Source of the DNA: Mycobacterium sp.
Lineage (GTDB): Bacteria > Actinomycetota > Actinomycetes > Mycobacteriales > Mycobacteriaceae
Direction of reading: 5' to 3'
DNA length: 64,000 nt
NCBI RefSeq assembly: GCF_029961025.1
Contig: NZ_JASBVP010000005.1
Coordinates: 248,001-312,000 of the forward strand
A program made the position numbers and the translations under genes. Shown one piece after another: positions 43,879 through 52,343 of the stretch. How positions within the stretch are numbered: the stretch's first letter is position 1; each line of letters starts with the position of its first letter. The notes below the pieces were generated by a model. That model had not been told where the DNA came from. It saw nothing but the letters and a program-made list of their open reading frames with translations, and made no database searches.

Positions 43879-45865
43879 CCGAAGTTGCGGCGGGTCAGTT
43901 AGGCAATTTGGGGGTTGAGCTGGGGTCTGTGCGGGTTGGTCTGCCGAAGGTGTAGCCAGTGAATATGGTGTGTTGATGCTATTGATTGACGAGTTCGCCT
44001 TGTAATATTCAGTTATGGTCAAACCTGTGCGGATGCACGTAGCCCGGACTCCGAGCAAATATGTGGACAAGGCCGGCAACGTGCACCGCTATGAGTCGGT
44101 GCTGGTGCGTCGCACCTACCGCGACGGGACGAAGGTCCGCCACGAGACCCTGGCCAACCTGTCCAAGTTGCCCGCGGAGGTGATCGCCGCGATCGAGGCG
44201 ACGCTGAAGGGACAGGTGATGGTGCCTGCCCAGTCGGCCTGCACCATCACCCGCTCGCTGCCGCACGGGCATGTGGCCGCAGTGGCGGCGATGGCGCGTC
44301 GGCTGGGGTTTCCGGCGCTCCTGGGTCCGGCGTGTCGATCCCGCGATCTGGTGCTGGGGTTGGTTATTTCGCGGGTGATCCGTCCGGCGTCCAAGCTGTC
44401 AACGTTGTCGCGGTGGGCCGATACCACCTTGGGGCCCGACCTGGACGTGGCTGGCGCCTCCACCGATGAGGTGTATGCCGCGATGGACTGGCTGGCGAAT
44501 CGTCAGGACGCGATCGAGAAGAAGCTGGCCGCTAAACACCTTGGGCCAGCGGCGAACCCGTCACGGATGGCGTTGTTCGATCTGACCAGCTCATGGGTGA
44601 CCGGGCGGTGCTGTGAGCTGGCCGCCCATGGCTATTCCCGCGACGGCAAAAAGGGCCTGCCGCAGATCAACTACGGGGTGCTCACCGACCCGGCCGGACG
44701 CCCCGTGGCGGTGCGGGTGTTTTCCGGAGATACCGCCGACCCGGTCGCGTTCACCGACATCGTCGAGGTGCTGCGCGACACGTTCGGGTTGACCCGGCTG
44801 GTGCTGGTGGGGGATCGCGGCATGATCACCAGTGCACGCATCAGCGCACTGAGAGAGCTTAACACCGATGCGGGAACCGGTTTCGGGTGGATCACCGCCC
44901 TGCGTGCACCCCAGATCGCCACCCTGGCCGCCGACAAGGGACCGCTGCAGATGAGCCTGTTCGACACCCAAGATCTCGCCGAGATCGCCCACCCCGACTA
45001 CCCCGGGGAACGGTTGATCGCCTGCCGCAACCCCGCCCTGGCCGCCGAGCGGGCCCGCAAACGCGCCGCGCTGCTAGCCGCCACCGAGGCCGACCTGGCC
45101 GCCATCGCCGAGCGGGTGGCCCGCGGCACCCTCAAGGGGGCAGGCAAGATCGGTGAAGCCGTTGGGCGGATCATCGTCAAACACAACGTGGGCAAGCATT
45201 TTCACCGCACCATCACCGACACCAGCTTCACCTACCAGCGTGACCAGGCCGGCATCGATGCCGAGGCCAGCCTCGATGGCATCTACGTGCTGCGCACCAG
45301 CGTCGACGCCGATACCCTCACCCCAGCAGCCGTGGTGGAAAGCTACAAAAACCTCGCCCACGTCGAGCGCGACTTCCGCAGCATCAAGGCCGATGATCTG
45401 GATCTGCGGCCCATCCATCACCGCCTCGATAAGCGTGTCCGCGCCCACGTGCTGATCTGCCTGCTGGCCTGCTACCTGGTCTGGCACCTGCGTAAAGCCT
45501 GGGCGTCGCTGACCTTCACCGACGAACACCCACCCGCCCGCGACAACCCCGTCGCGCCCGCACAACGCTCACCACAGGCCCAGGCCAAAGCCTCGACCCA
45601 GCACGACCCAGACGGTAACCCGCTGCGCAGCTTCCGCGGCCTGCTCGATCACCTAGCGACCCTGACCCGCAACGACATTCACTACCACGGCACCAACGCC
45701 ACGGTACCCACACTGGCCGAACCCACCCCCGACCAACGCCGCGCCTTCGACCTTATCGGCACCCCCATCCCGCTGACCGCCGCGTAGCCAGAACCACGAC
45801 CCCACACCACCAGCAAAAACCCACGTCAGCCACGAATCCACCCACCCAAACCGCCGCAACTTCGG
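43879..45865 (+). mobile_element. IS1634-family insertion sequence, copy 3 (inverted relative to copies 1 and 2)
   Basis: This 1987-bp element has the same termini and transposase as those at 5538-9517, but on the plus strand. Flanking 6-bp direct repeats are CTTAGC at 43873-43878 and 45866-45871, differing from CTTAGT of copies 1 and 2 only in the last base. It sits between hhyS and hypB, which are both on the minus strand. Confidence 0.93.
44015..45787 (+). CDS. IS1634-family DDE transposase, copy 3
   Basis: The product is identical over all 590 residues to the two other transposase copies, with the same Asp-Asp-Glu residues (about 189, 267 and 451). It is transcribed opposite to the hydrogenase genes, so its own promoter would direct transcription away from hhyS and toward hypB in antisense. 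No mutations are visible. The element interrupts what in related clusters is often a continuous hyp-hhy unit and may reduce co-transcription of hypAB with the structural genes. Confidence 0.93.
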   Translation: MVKPVRMHVARTPSKYVDKAGNVHRYESVLVRRTYRDGTKVRHETLANLSKLPAEVIAAIEATLKGQVMVPAQSACTITRSLPHGHVAAVAAMARRLGFPALLGPACRSRDLVLGLVISRVIRPASKLSTLSRWADTTLGPDLDVAGASTDEVYAAMDWLANRQDAIEKKLAAKHLGPAANPSRMALFDLTSSWVTGRCCELAAHGYSRDGKKGLPQINYGVLTDPAGRPVAVRVFSGDTADPVAFTDIVEVLRDTFGLTRLVLVGDRGMITSARISALRELNTDAGTGFGWITALRAPQIATLAADKGPLQMSLFDTQDLAEIAHPDYPGERLIACRNPALAAERARKRAALLAATEADLAAIAERVARGTLKGAGKIGEAVGRIIVKHNVGKHFHRTITDTSFTYQRDQAGIDAEASLDGIYVLRTSVDADTLTPAAVVESYKNLAHVERDFRSIKADDLDLRPIHHRLDKRVRAHVLICLLACYLVWHLRKAWASLTFTDEHPPARDNPVAPAQRSPQAQAKASTQHDPDGNPLRSFRGLLDHLATLTRNDIHYHGTNATVPTLAEPTPDQRRAFDLIGTPIPLTAA

Positions 45866-45924
45866 CTTAGCATCACGTACGTGGTGAGTTTCTTGCAAAT
45901 TAATTGCACGTGCGCATGGAGGTT

Positions 45925-46716
45925 TCAGACCGGCGCGCCGGCCACGAAACGACGCAGCCAGCCGAACCAAGCCGACATGCCCTCGCCCGTGCGGGCACTG
46001 ACCGGGAGCACCGGCGCCCTCGGGTTGACCTCGCTGATGTGGCCGAGGTAGCTGCCGACGTCGACGTCGAGGTAGGGGACCAGGTCGATCTTGTTGAGCA
46101 GCACCAGATCCACCGCGCGGAACATCACCGGGTACTTCAGCGGCTTATCGTCGCCTTCGGTCACCGAGTAGACCATGGCCCGGGCGTGCTCGCCGACGTC
46201 GAACTCGGCAGGGCATACCAGATTGCCGACGTTCTCGATGATCACGAGGTCCAGGCCGGCCAGCTGCAGGCCCTCCAGGGCCCGGTTGACCATGGGGGCG
46301 TCGAGGTGGCATTCGCCGCCGAAACCGTTGCCAGTGTTGAGCAGCGATATCTGCGCCCCCCGACCGTCGAGCTTGGCCGCGTCGAGGTCGGTGGCGATGT
46401 CGCCCTCGATCACCCCGATGGCGATTTCGCCGGCGAGTTCGTCCAGGGTGGCTTGCAACACCGTCGTCTTGCCGGAGCCGGGTGAACTCATCAGGTTGAG
46501 CGCACGAACTCCGTTGCGCTCGAATGCTTTCCGGTTGAGGTCTGCCCGGGTGTCGTTCTCGGCGAAGATCGCCTTCAGCACATCGATCCGCTGGGAGCCG
46601 GTGCGGTAGCCGCTGTGGTCGCCGTGGTCGTGGTGCTGCTCGTGGATGTGATCCGGGCCCTCGTCGTGATCGTGGGCGTGCACCGTGCCGTCATCGTGTC
46701 GGTGAAACCTACCCAT
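45925..46716 (-). CDS. hypB: hydrogenase nickel incorporation GTPase HypB
   Basis: This 263-aa SIMIBI-class GTPase delivers nickel to the large subunit. An N-terminal His-rich segment (HAHDHDEGPDHIHEQHHDHG, about residues 13-32) stores nickel. The P-loop is SSPGSGKTTVL (about 77-87), followed by VIEGDIATDLDA, the metal site FGGECHLD with Cys and His (about 131-138), IIENVGNLVCP (about 159-169, switch region) and NKIDLVPY (about 214-221, guanine specificity). It is paired with hypA, 12 bases upstream. Its stop is about 53 bases from the IS1634 copy 3 target repeat. Confidence 0.95.
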   Translation of the reverse strand: MGRFHRHDDGTVHAHDHDEGPDHIHEQHHDHGDHSGYRTGSQRIDVLKAIFAENDTRADLNRKAFERNGVRALNLMSSPGSGKTTVLQATLDELAGEIAIGVIEGDIATDLDAAKLDGRGAQISLLNTGNGFGGECHLDAPMVNRALEGLQLAGLDLVIIENVGNLVCPAEFDVGEHARAMVYSVTEGDDKPLKYPVMFRAVDLVLLNKIDLVPYLDVDVGSYLGHISEVNPRAPVLPVSARTGEGMSAWFGWLRRFVAGAPV

Positions 46717-46728
46717 GGCGTGTGCCTT

Positions 46729-47064
46729 TCACGAAACCTCCAGCGAGGTCACCTGGAACTCGTCGCCGCGCACCACCTCGACGTCGGCGCTCTGGCAGTG
46801 CGGGCATAACAGCGACCACCGCGAAGTGATCACCGATCGTTGGCCGCATGAGCGGCAGTCAACCTCGGCCGCGACGAACTCGCACTCCAACTCGGCGTCG
46901 GGCATGTCCTCGTAGTCCCGGACAAGGGTCCAGCAAAACGACAGCGACTCGGGAACCACCTGACGCAGCGCACCGATCTGTACGCGAACCACATCGACGT
47001 GACGCCCGTTGGCGTAGGGCTTGACCACCCCGGCGATCGCGTGACACAACGAAAGTTCATGCAC
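46729..47064 (-). CDS. hypA: hydrogenase nickel metallochaperone HypA
   Basis: This 111-aa protein works with HypB in nickel insertion. The N-terminal MHELSLCHAI supplies the nickel ligand His2. A zinc site is formed by CRSCGQ (about residues 71-74) and LCPHCQS (about 87-90). VVRVQIGALRQVVPESLSFC is the typical HypA strand-helix. It starts with ATG 47064, overlapping nothing upstream; the 368-bp gap to the next plus-strand gene acts as divergent control region. Short for the family only at the C-terminus. Together with hypB and hypC it gives three of the six usual Hyp factors; hypD, hypE and hypF are not in this window. Confidence 0.95.
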   Translation of the reverse strand: MHELSLCHAIAGVVKPYANGRHVDVVRVQIGALRQVVPESLSFCWTLVRDYEDMPDAELECEFVAAEVDCRSCGQRSVITSRWSLLCPHCQSADVEVVRGDEFQVTSLEVS

Positions 47065-47242
47065 GGCCGATCACCGTCCGCTGCCCCGGGAACCGATGGC
47101 GCTCGCCGTCGGCCCGCCGATGTCGGCTGTCGCGGACCTCGCCAGCACCCACGAGCTCCTCACCAGCACTGTTGTACACCCAAGTCTGCACGCGCGCGGC
47201 AAAGTGGCCGCGAAACCGCCCGGGGCGCTGCGGCCGACACCC

Positions 47243-47264
47243 GCGGCGGCTTTCGGGCCGCCGC
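47243..47264. terminator. perfect 8-bp GC hairpin in hypA-LeuA-like intergenic region
   Basis: GCGGCGGC (47243-47250) and GCCGCCGC (47257-47264) form an 8-bp stem with a 6-base loop and no T-run. It lies in the divergent gap 47065-47432, so it could act as an attenuator or be structural. A second short palindrome, GGTCTG-AGC-CAGACC at 47352-47366, is nearby. I support no gene in this gap. Confidence 0.35.
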
Positions 47265-47432
47265 AGGTTGCCACCGCCACGGATAACGGCTACCCTCAGC
47301 CATCGTGCATCGTCTTTTCGATCGGGCCGTAGTAGCCGGCACCCGTAGCGGGGTCTGAGCCAGACCGACCCCCCGCTGCGGGTCGGAAGCTACGAGCCGT
47401 CGGTCGCCCTGCTGACCAGAGAAGACCGGCAC

Positions 47433-47954
47433 ATGACAGTTTCATCGCTGCAACCTCATCACATCTCAGCCGCCTCGCCGGCGTGTTCCGCGAATGCCTG
47501 GTTCGCCGACCGCTACGGCGCGTCGTTGCCACGTGGTCTGCGTGAACAGGCCGATGCTATGTCGTGGGAGAGTTTTGTGGCGGCCCATCACCCGAGCCCC
47601 GGCCTCATCCGGTTGGGGCAGTGGAGCTGTGCCGACCCGGAGCGGCCCGCGACCCGGCTGGGTCCGCAAGTGCGCACTTTCCAGGCGGTGATCGCCGTCG
47701 GCGATCGCGTCAGCACGGCGACGGCTGCCGCCAGCGGCCCGATCGCGGCCCTTACCGCGATGCTGCACGAGCGGGGTATCGCGGTGGAGACATTGAAGTT
47801 TCACCAGCTGAGATCGCACGAGTGCACCGCGACTTTTATCCGCGGCACCAATGGTTTACGCGCCGAGTGGGCGATGGGCTGGTCGGAAGACCCGACCCGC
47901 TCCGCCCTGGATGCGGTGATCGCCTGCGCCAACCGGTTGGTGGCGTCGGCCTGA
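47433..47954 (+). CDS. LeuA allosteric-domain-like protein
   Basis: This 173-aa protein has a C-terminal half (about residues 78-173) resembling the regulatory dimerisation domain of 2-isopropylmalate synthase: QVRTFQAVIAVGDRVSTATA, AASGPIAALTAMLHERGIAV and ETLKFHQLRS. It lacks the TIM-barrel catalytic part of LeuA, so it cannot make isopropylmalate alone. Stand-alone proteins of this size occur in mycobacteria and may bind an amino acid or modulate another enzyme; that is inferred. The first 75 residues (FADRYGASLPRGLREQADAM) are helical. It is convergent with the P450 gene. Confidence 0.6.
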   Translation: MTVSSLQPHHISAASPACSANAWFADRYGASLPRGLREQADAMSWESFVAAHHPSPGLIRLGQWSCADPERPATRLGPQVRTFQAVIAVGDRVSTATAAASGPIAALTAMLHERGIAVETLKFHQLRSHECTATFIRGTNGLRAEWAMGWSEDPTRSALDAVIACANRLVASA

Positions 47955-48020
47955 TTCCCCGCGATCCCACGACCCCGTGATGCGGCATCCGGGCGAGGGG
48001 CGGCGAGCACGGTCGCCCGG

Positions 48021-49499
48021 CTACCGACGGCGCAAGACGATCGGCATGCCGTCTATCGGAATCGGCATGCCGCCGTAGTCCCAGCGGGGGCGGTAGCCGG
48101 GCCGGGCCAACTCGAGCCGATAGCGGCGCAGCAGCCGATGCATGACGGTTTTGATCTCCAGCTGCCCGAACACCATGCCGATGCACTTATGCGCACCGCC
48201 GCCGAAGGGTGCAAAGGCGTACCGGTGTTTCTTGTGCTCGGCCCGGGGCTCGGCGAACCGTTCGGGGTCGAACGTGTCGGGGTTGGTCCACAGCTCGGGC
48301 AGCCGGTGGTTCATCCCCGGCCAGATCATCACGTTGGTGCCGCCCGGCACGTAGTAGCCCAACAGTTCGGTGTCGCGCACCGCCCGGCGCATGTTGAACG
48401 GCAGCGGGGTCACCAGTCGCAGTGACTCGTTCATCACCAGGTCGAGCGTCTCCAGCTTGTCCAGCGCGTCGATGTCCAGCGGTCCGTCGCCGAGCCGGTC
48501 CGACTCGTCGCGGGCACGCTCCTGCCATTCCGGATGGGCGGCCAGGTGATAGGCCATGGTGGTGGTCGTCGAGGTGGAGGTGTCATGCGCGGCCATCATC
48601 AAAAAGATCATGTGGTTGACGATGTCCTCGTCGCTGAAGCTGTTGCCGTCCTCGTCCTGGGTGTGGCACAGCACGGTCAGCATATCGGTGCCCTGGGCAT
48701 TGCGGCGCTCGTGAACCCGGGCGCCGAAGTAGTCCTCGAGCCGCCGGCGCGCCCGCAGGCCCCGCCACCATTTGAACGGCGGGACCGGGTAGCGGATGAT
48801 CGCCCCGCCCGAGCGGGTGATCGTGGTAAACGCCTTGTTGACCTCGGCCACCAGCGTCTTATCGGTGCCCATCTCGTGACCCATGAATACCAGCGACGCG
48901 ATGTCGAGGGTCAGCTCCTTTACCGCCGGGTAAAACAGAAACCGCGCGTCGTCGCTCACCCAGTCGTTGGCCACCACGTGCGAGGCGACCCGGTCGATGT
49001 GCTCGACGTAGCCGGCCAGCCGGGTGCGCGTGAAGGCCTCCTGCATGATGCGCCGATGCGCCAGGTGCTCCTCGAAGTCCAGCATCATCAGGCCACGCTT
49101 GAAGAACGGGCCGATTACCGGATGCCAGCCCTTCTGCGAGAAGTCCTTGTTTTTGTTGGTAAACACCGCCTGCGTGGCGTCGGGCCCCAACGCGGTGACG
49201 GCCGGCAAGATCGGCGAATCGACGAACACCACCGGCCCACGCGTCTGATACAGAAACAGCGGGTAGTCGGGCCCCTCGCGGAACAACTCGATGATGTGCC
49301 CGAGGAGCGGCAGGCCAGAATCGCCCAGCACGGGCTTCAGGCCGCTGCCCGCAGGCGGCTCGGCCAGCACCTTCGTCTTCCACCGATGGGCCAGCAGCCG
49401 GTTCTCGATTGCTCCCATACCCGGAATGTTGTTGAGCGTCGGCGCACATCGGCGTCGCGCCTGGTCGAGCAGATAATGCGGGGTGCTGATAGTGGCCAT
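48021..49499 (-). CDS. cyp136: cytochrome P450 CYP136-like
   Basis: This 492-aa heme monooxygenase has the I-helix oxygen-activation motif MMAAHDTSTST (about residues 286-296), the ExxR of the K-helix in NESLRLVTP (about 345-353) and the heme-Cys loop FAPFGGGAHKCIGMVFG (about 420-436). ATG 49499 gives MATISTPHYLLDQARRRCAP and a total length equal to that recalled for M. tuberculosis CYP136 (Rv3059). The divergent TetR and downstream SDR also match that locus, which supports the name. Substrate is unknown. The frame is open upstream to 49613, but those residues are not family-like. Electrons could come from FprA via a ferredoxin. Confidence 0.88.
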   Translation of the reverse strand: MATISTPHYLLDQARRRCAPTLNNIPGMGAIENRLLAHRWKTKVLAEPPAGSGLKPVLGDSGLPLLGHIIELFREGPDYPLFLYQTRGPVVFVDSPILPAVTALGPDATQAVFTNKNKDFSQKGWHPVIGPFFKRGLMMLDFEEHLAHRRIMQEAFTRTRLAGYVEHIDRVASHVVANDWVSDDARFLFYPAVKELTLDIASLVFMGHEMGTDKTLVAEVNKAFTTITRSGGAIIRYPVPPFKWWRGLRARRRLEDYFGARVHERRNAQGTDMLTVLCHTQDEDGNSFSDEDIVNHMIFLMMAAHDTSTSTTTTMAYHLAAHPEWQERARDESDRLGDGPLDIDALDKLETLDLVMNESLRLVTPLPFNMRRAVRDTELLGYYVPGGTNVMIWPGMNHRLPELWTNPDTFDPERFAEPRAEHKKHRYAFAPFGGGAHKCIGMVFGQLEIKTVMHRLLRRYRLELARPGYRPRWDYGGMPIPIDGMPIVLRRR

Positions 49500-49533
49500 C
49501 GACGCTCCTTTACCGCTCGGCAGCAAGCCTGGT

Positions 49534-49547
49534 GTGACCGCGGTCAC
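49534..49547. promoter_or_regulatory. perfect 14-bp palindrome in cyp136-tetR gap
   Basis: GTGACCG and CGGTCAC abut as a perfect palindrome between the divergent cyp136 and tetR genes, a likely operator for the TetR protein. A second, spaced palindrome lies at 49570-49587. Confidence 0.45.
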
Positions 49548-49569
49548 CGGAAACCATCCTTCGGCACTG

Positions 49570-49587
49570 ACTTGACGGCTGTCAAGT
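49570..49587. promoter_or_regulatory. 7-bp inverted repeat with 4-base spacer in cyp136-tetR gap
   Basis: ACTTGAC (49570-49576) and GTCAAGT (49581-49587) are exact inverted repeats around GGCT. TTGAC within the left arm could also be a -35 for tetR. It lies about 38 bases before the tetR GTG. Confidence 0.45.
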
Positions 49588-49624
49588 TTTTCGTTTCCGC
49601 TTCCGTGGGGCAAGGTATCGAGGG

Positions 49625-50287
49625 GTGAGCACCCAGCAGCATGCCCGCGGGGCCGTTGACCGGAAACGAGCGGCGCCCGCCCCGAGACGGCGGGGGGAAA
49701 AACAGCGGCAGGCGATCCTGCAGGCGGTGCGCGAGTTGCTCGAGGAGAAGCCCTTCGCCGAGCTTTCGGTGAGCGCCATCAGCGATCGCGCCGGTGTGGC
49801 GCGATCCGGCTTCTACTTCTACTTCGACTCCAAATACTCGGTGCTCGCCCAGATTCTGTCCGAAGCCACCCGCGAACTCGAAGAACTCACGCACTATTTC
49901 GCTCCCCGCGGACCCGGTGAGTCACCCGCGGAATTCGCCAAGCGGATGGTTGGTAGCGCAGCCGCCGTGTACGCACACAACGACCCGGTGATGGCCGCCT
50001 GCAATGCCGCCCGCCACACCGATCCGGAGATCCGCGCCATCTTGGACCAGCAGATCGACACCGTGATCGACCAGATCATCGGTGTCGTCGAGCAGGAGAT
50101 CAAGGCCGGCACCGCGCATCCGATCAGCGACGACGTCCCCGCTCTGGTTCGCACCCTGGCGGTCACCACAGCCCTCATGCTGGCCGGCGACACCGCTTTT
50201 CTGGGGCCCGAGGGGGACGTGCAGCGCGGGGTGCGGGTGCTTGAGCAGTTGTGGCTCAACGCGCTATGGGGTGGCCCGAAAGACTGA
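49625..50287 (+). CDS. TetR-family regulator, divergent to cyp136
   Basis: This 220-aa regulator has an N-terminal HTH preceded by a basic arm (KRAAPAPRRRGEKQRQAILQ). The DNA-binding core is LLEEKPFAELSVSAISDRAG followed by VARSGFYFYFDSKYSVLAQI (about residues 38-77), typical of TetR. The rest is an all-helical ligand domain with AAVYAHNDPVMAACNAARHT. The arrangement next to cyp136 matches Rv3058c. The start is GTG 49625, 125 bp from the P450 start. It probably represses the P450, itself, and perhaps the SDR downstream; the two palindromes in the gap are candidate sites. Its inducer is unknown. Confidence 0.88.
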   Translation: MSTQQHARGAVDRKRAAPAPRRRGEKQRQAILQAVRELLEEKPFAELSVSAISDRAGVARSGFYFYFDSKYSVLAQILSEATRELEELTHYFAPRGPGESPAEFAKRMVGSAAAVYAHNDPVMAACNAARHTDPEIRAILDQQIDTVIDQIIGVVEQEIKAGTAHPISDDVPALVRTLAVTTALMLAGDTAFLGPEGDVQRGVRVLEQLWLNALWGGPKD

Positions 50288-50336
50288 CGGCCCGGCACTG
50301 CCGGCAACGGTTGTTACCGCCGGTATCGTCACGGCC

Positions 50337-51209
50337 ATGCAGAGCGCGTCGAGCGGAACCCGGACCGATTACTTCGCCGGAAAACGCTGTTTTCTCACCG
50401 GCGCTGCCAGCGGCATCGGGCGCGCGACAGCGCTGCGGCTCGCCGCTCAGGGCGCCGAACTGTACCTGACCGACCGCAACGCCGAGGGTCTGGCGCAAAC
50501 CGTGGCCGATGCCCGTGCGCTGGGCGCGCAGGTGCCCGAGCACCGGGTGCTGGACATCGCCGACTACCACGAGGTCGCGGTGTTCGGCGCGGACATCCAC
50601 ACCCGCCATCCGGCCATGGACGTGGTGATGAACATCGCCGGGGTGTCGGCGTGGGGCACCGTCGACCAGCTCACCCACGAGCAGTGGAGCACCATGGTCG
50701 CGGTCAACCTGATGGGGCCGATTCATGTCATCGAGACGTTCATCCCGCCGATGATGGCGGCCGGGCGGGGCGGGCATTTGGTCAACGTGTCCTCGGCGGC
50801 CGGATTGATCGCGCTGCCCTGGCATGCCGCCTATAGCGCCAGCAAGTTCGGGTTGCGCGGGCTCTCCGAGGTGCTGCGCTTCGACCTGGCCCGGCATCGC
50901 ATCGGGGTGTCGGTCGTGGTTCCGGGTGCGGTGAACACGCCGCTGGTCAACACGGTCGAGATCGCCGGTGTCGACCGCGAGGACCCTCGGGTGCGCCGTT
51001 GGGTGGACCGCTTCAGCGGCCACGCCGTCTCGCCGGAGAAGGCGGCCGAGAAGATCCTGTCCGGGGTTAAAAAGAACCGGTTTTTGATCTATACGTCGGC
51101 GGACATCCGGGCTCTCTACGCCTTCAAACGGCTGGCCTGGTGGCCCTATAGCGCGGTGATGCGCCAGGCGAACGTGTTGTTCACCAGGGCGCTGCGGCCG
51201 ACCGGGTGA
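50337..51209 (+). CDS. short-chain dehydrogenase/reductase
   Basis: This 290-aa Rossmann oxidoreductase has the cofactor motif FLTGAASGIGRATALRLA (about residues 19-36, TGxxxGIG), NIAGV in VMNIAGVSAW (about 99-108), and the catalytic Ser in VNVSSAAGLI (about 148) with Tyr and Lys in AAYSASKFGLRG (about 161-165). It has an Asp-based NAD preference at LYLTDRNAEGL. The C-terminal PEKAAEKILSGVKKNRFLIY is typical of mycobacterial SDRs like Rv3057c, its positional match. ATG 50337 is chosen since the frame upstream lies inside tetR. It could act on products of the P450. Confidence 0.88.
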   Translation: MQSASSGTRTDYFAGKRCFLTGAASGIGRATALRLAAQGAELYLTDRNAEGLAQTVADARALGAQVPEHRVLDIADYHEVAVFGADIHTRHPAMDVVMNIAGVSAWGTVDQLTHEQWSTMVAVNLMGPIHVIETFIPPMMAAGRGGHLVNVSSAAGLIALPWHAAYSASKFGLRGLSEVLRFDLARHRIGVSVVVPGAVNTPLVNTVEIAGVDREDPRVRRWVDRFSGHAVSPEKAAEKILSGVKKNRFLIYTSADIRALYAFKRLAWWPYSAVMRQANVLFTRALRPTG

Positions 51210-51230
51210 CGCTCATGTTCCCACCCGGGT

Positions 51231-51552
51231 GACTATCCGCGATTGGGCCGCGACATCGCTTGACGCCGGGTGCGCCAGGCCGCGCAGCAAACCCATCACC
51301 TGGCCCGAGGCCGCGTCGTAGGCCGCCGGATCCGGCGGCGGAAAGGTGGCGGCGGGGCAGTGGCGCGCAGCCGTTGGCCGTCATCGGCGGATCCCTGGGT
51401 CGTTCCGGCGGGGTATGGGGACACGACGAGACCCGCAAGTCATTTGGTGTCGCCGGCCCGCGGGTGATCGAGTCGATCCGGTTGTCGGTGCCGTTGCAGG
51501 CACTGCAGGGTAAGCACCCGCTCGAACACACCGAGAACACACCGAGTTGGTA
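51231..51552 (+). pseudogene. remnant of NADPH-dependent FMN reductase (Rv3054c-like)
   Basis: The clearest part reads PLAVIGGSLGRSGGVWGHDE and TRKSFGVAGPRVIESIRLSV, then LQALQGKHPLEH. This fits the C-terminal region of mycobacterial flavin reductases of the Rv3054c type, which sit next to nrdH in M. tuberculosis. Upstream, IRDWAAT may be the decayed AIDWLS motif, but no start or FMN-binding N-terminus remains. The rest of the 875-bp gap (51210-52084) has no other gene that I can support; dinB2 and the TetR gene expected here from the M. tuberculosis order are absent. Confidence 0.55.
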
Positions 51553-51859
51553 GCCGGTGTGTGCGACGCGGTGGGCATGCTGGCCGCCGAAGCGAGATCG
51601 AAGTGAGATGAGAACCCCGCCTTGCCGGTACCTCGGCTCGCCGGCGGTGGTCCGGAGGTGGCTTTGCTGGCCGGAGTGGCAACGCGGCGTGGCGGTGATC
51701 CGCGGCGATGGCTGGCGAGGGTGGCGACCGCGCGGTCGTCCACCCGGCGGACGGGCCGTGCGGTGCTCAGCGACACGCCGGCAGGCGGTGGAGTTCACGG
51801 CTTACGACCTGGGAATTTCATAAATGTCGTTCAGAACATCTTGTACCTCTTCTGATCGT

Positions 51860-51880
51860 CACCTACTAGGTGTAGTGTTT
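51860..51880 (+). promoter_or_regulatory. candidate NrdR box upstream of nrdH
   Basis: CACCTACTAGGTGTAGTG is followed by TTT, about 205 bases before nrdH. It contains the palindrome CACCTA-C-TAGGTG and shares the AGGTGTAGTGTTT core with the sequence near nrdF (62494-62511). NrdR represses ribonucleotide reductase genes through such boxes. Confidence 0.5.
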
Positions 51881-52084
51881 TCAGTGCCGACGGTCCTCCG
51901 GTCTCCTCAGCGGCCACGGCCCGGTGAGGTCCCCGGATCCGGCGTCACCTAGTCGGTCGACCGGCGCCGGTATACCGGATTCCGGGGGGCTTGACGGTCA
52001 GCCGAACAACCGTACAGACGCAGTACCCGAGTAGTTGCCAGCCTGTCTCGAATCCACCACCTTCGCAGAGGAGTCGCAGAGCCG

Positions 52085-52324
52085 ATGAGCATCACCGTGT
52101 ACGCCAAGCCCGCATGTGTGCAGTGCACTGCCACGTACAAGGCGCTCGACCAGCAGGGCATCGCCTACGAGAAGGTCGACATCACCCTCGATCCCGACGC
52201 GCGGGACTATGTGATGGCGCTGGGATATCTGCAGGCGCCGGTGGTGGTGGCGGGAAACGACCATTGGTCGGGTTTCCGGCCGGACCGCATCAGGGCGCTC
52301 GCCGGGGCCGCGCTCAGCGCCTAA
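52085..52324 (+). CDS. nrdH: NrdH redoxin
   Basis: This 79-aa glutaredoxin-like electron donor for class Ib ribonucleotide reductase has its active-site disulfide in [16 protein letters not shown] (CVQC, about residues 11-14), followed by the cis-Pro in QAPVVV (about 51) and the C-terminal [12 protein letters not shown] typical of NrdH. It is reduced by thioredoxin reductase. AGAGGAG lies nine bases upstream of the ATG. nrdH-nrdI-nrdE are close together on the plus strand (20 bp and then an overlap), and nrdF is 7.6 kb downstream. Complete. Confidence 0.95.
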   Translation: MSITVYAKPACVQCTATYKALDQQGIAYEKVDITLDPDARDYVMALGYLQAPVVVAGNDHWSGFRPDRIRALAGAALSA

Positions 52325-52343
52325 GCGCACCGGGCGGACAATC

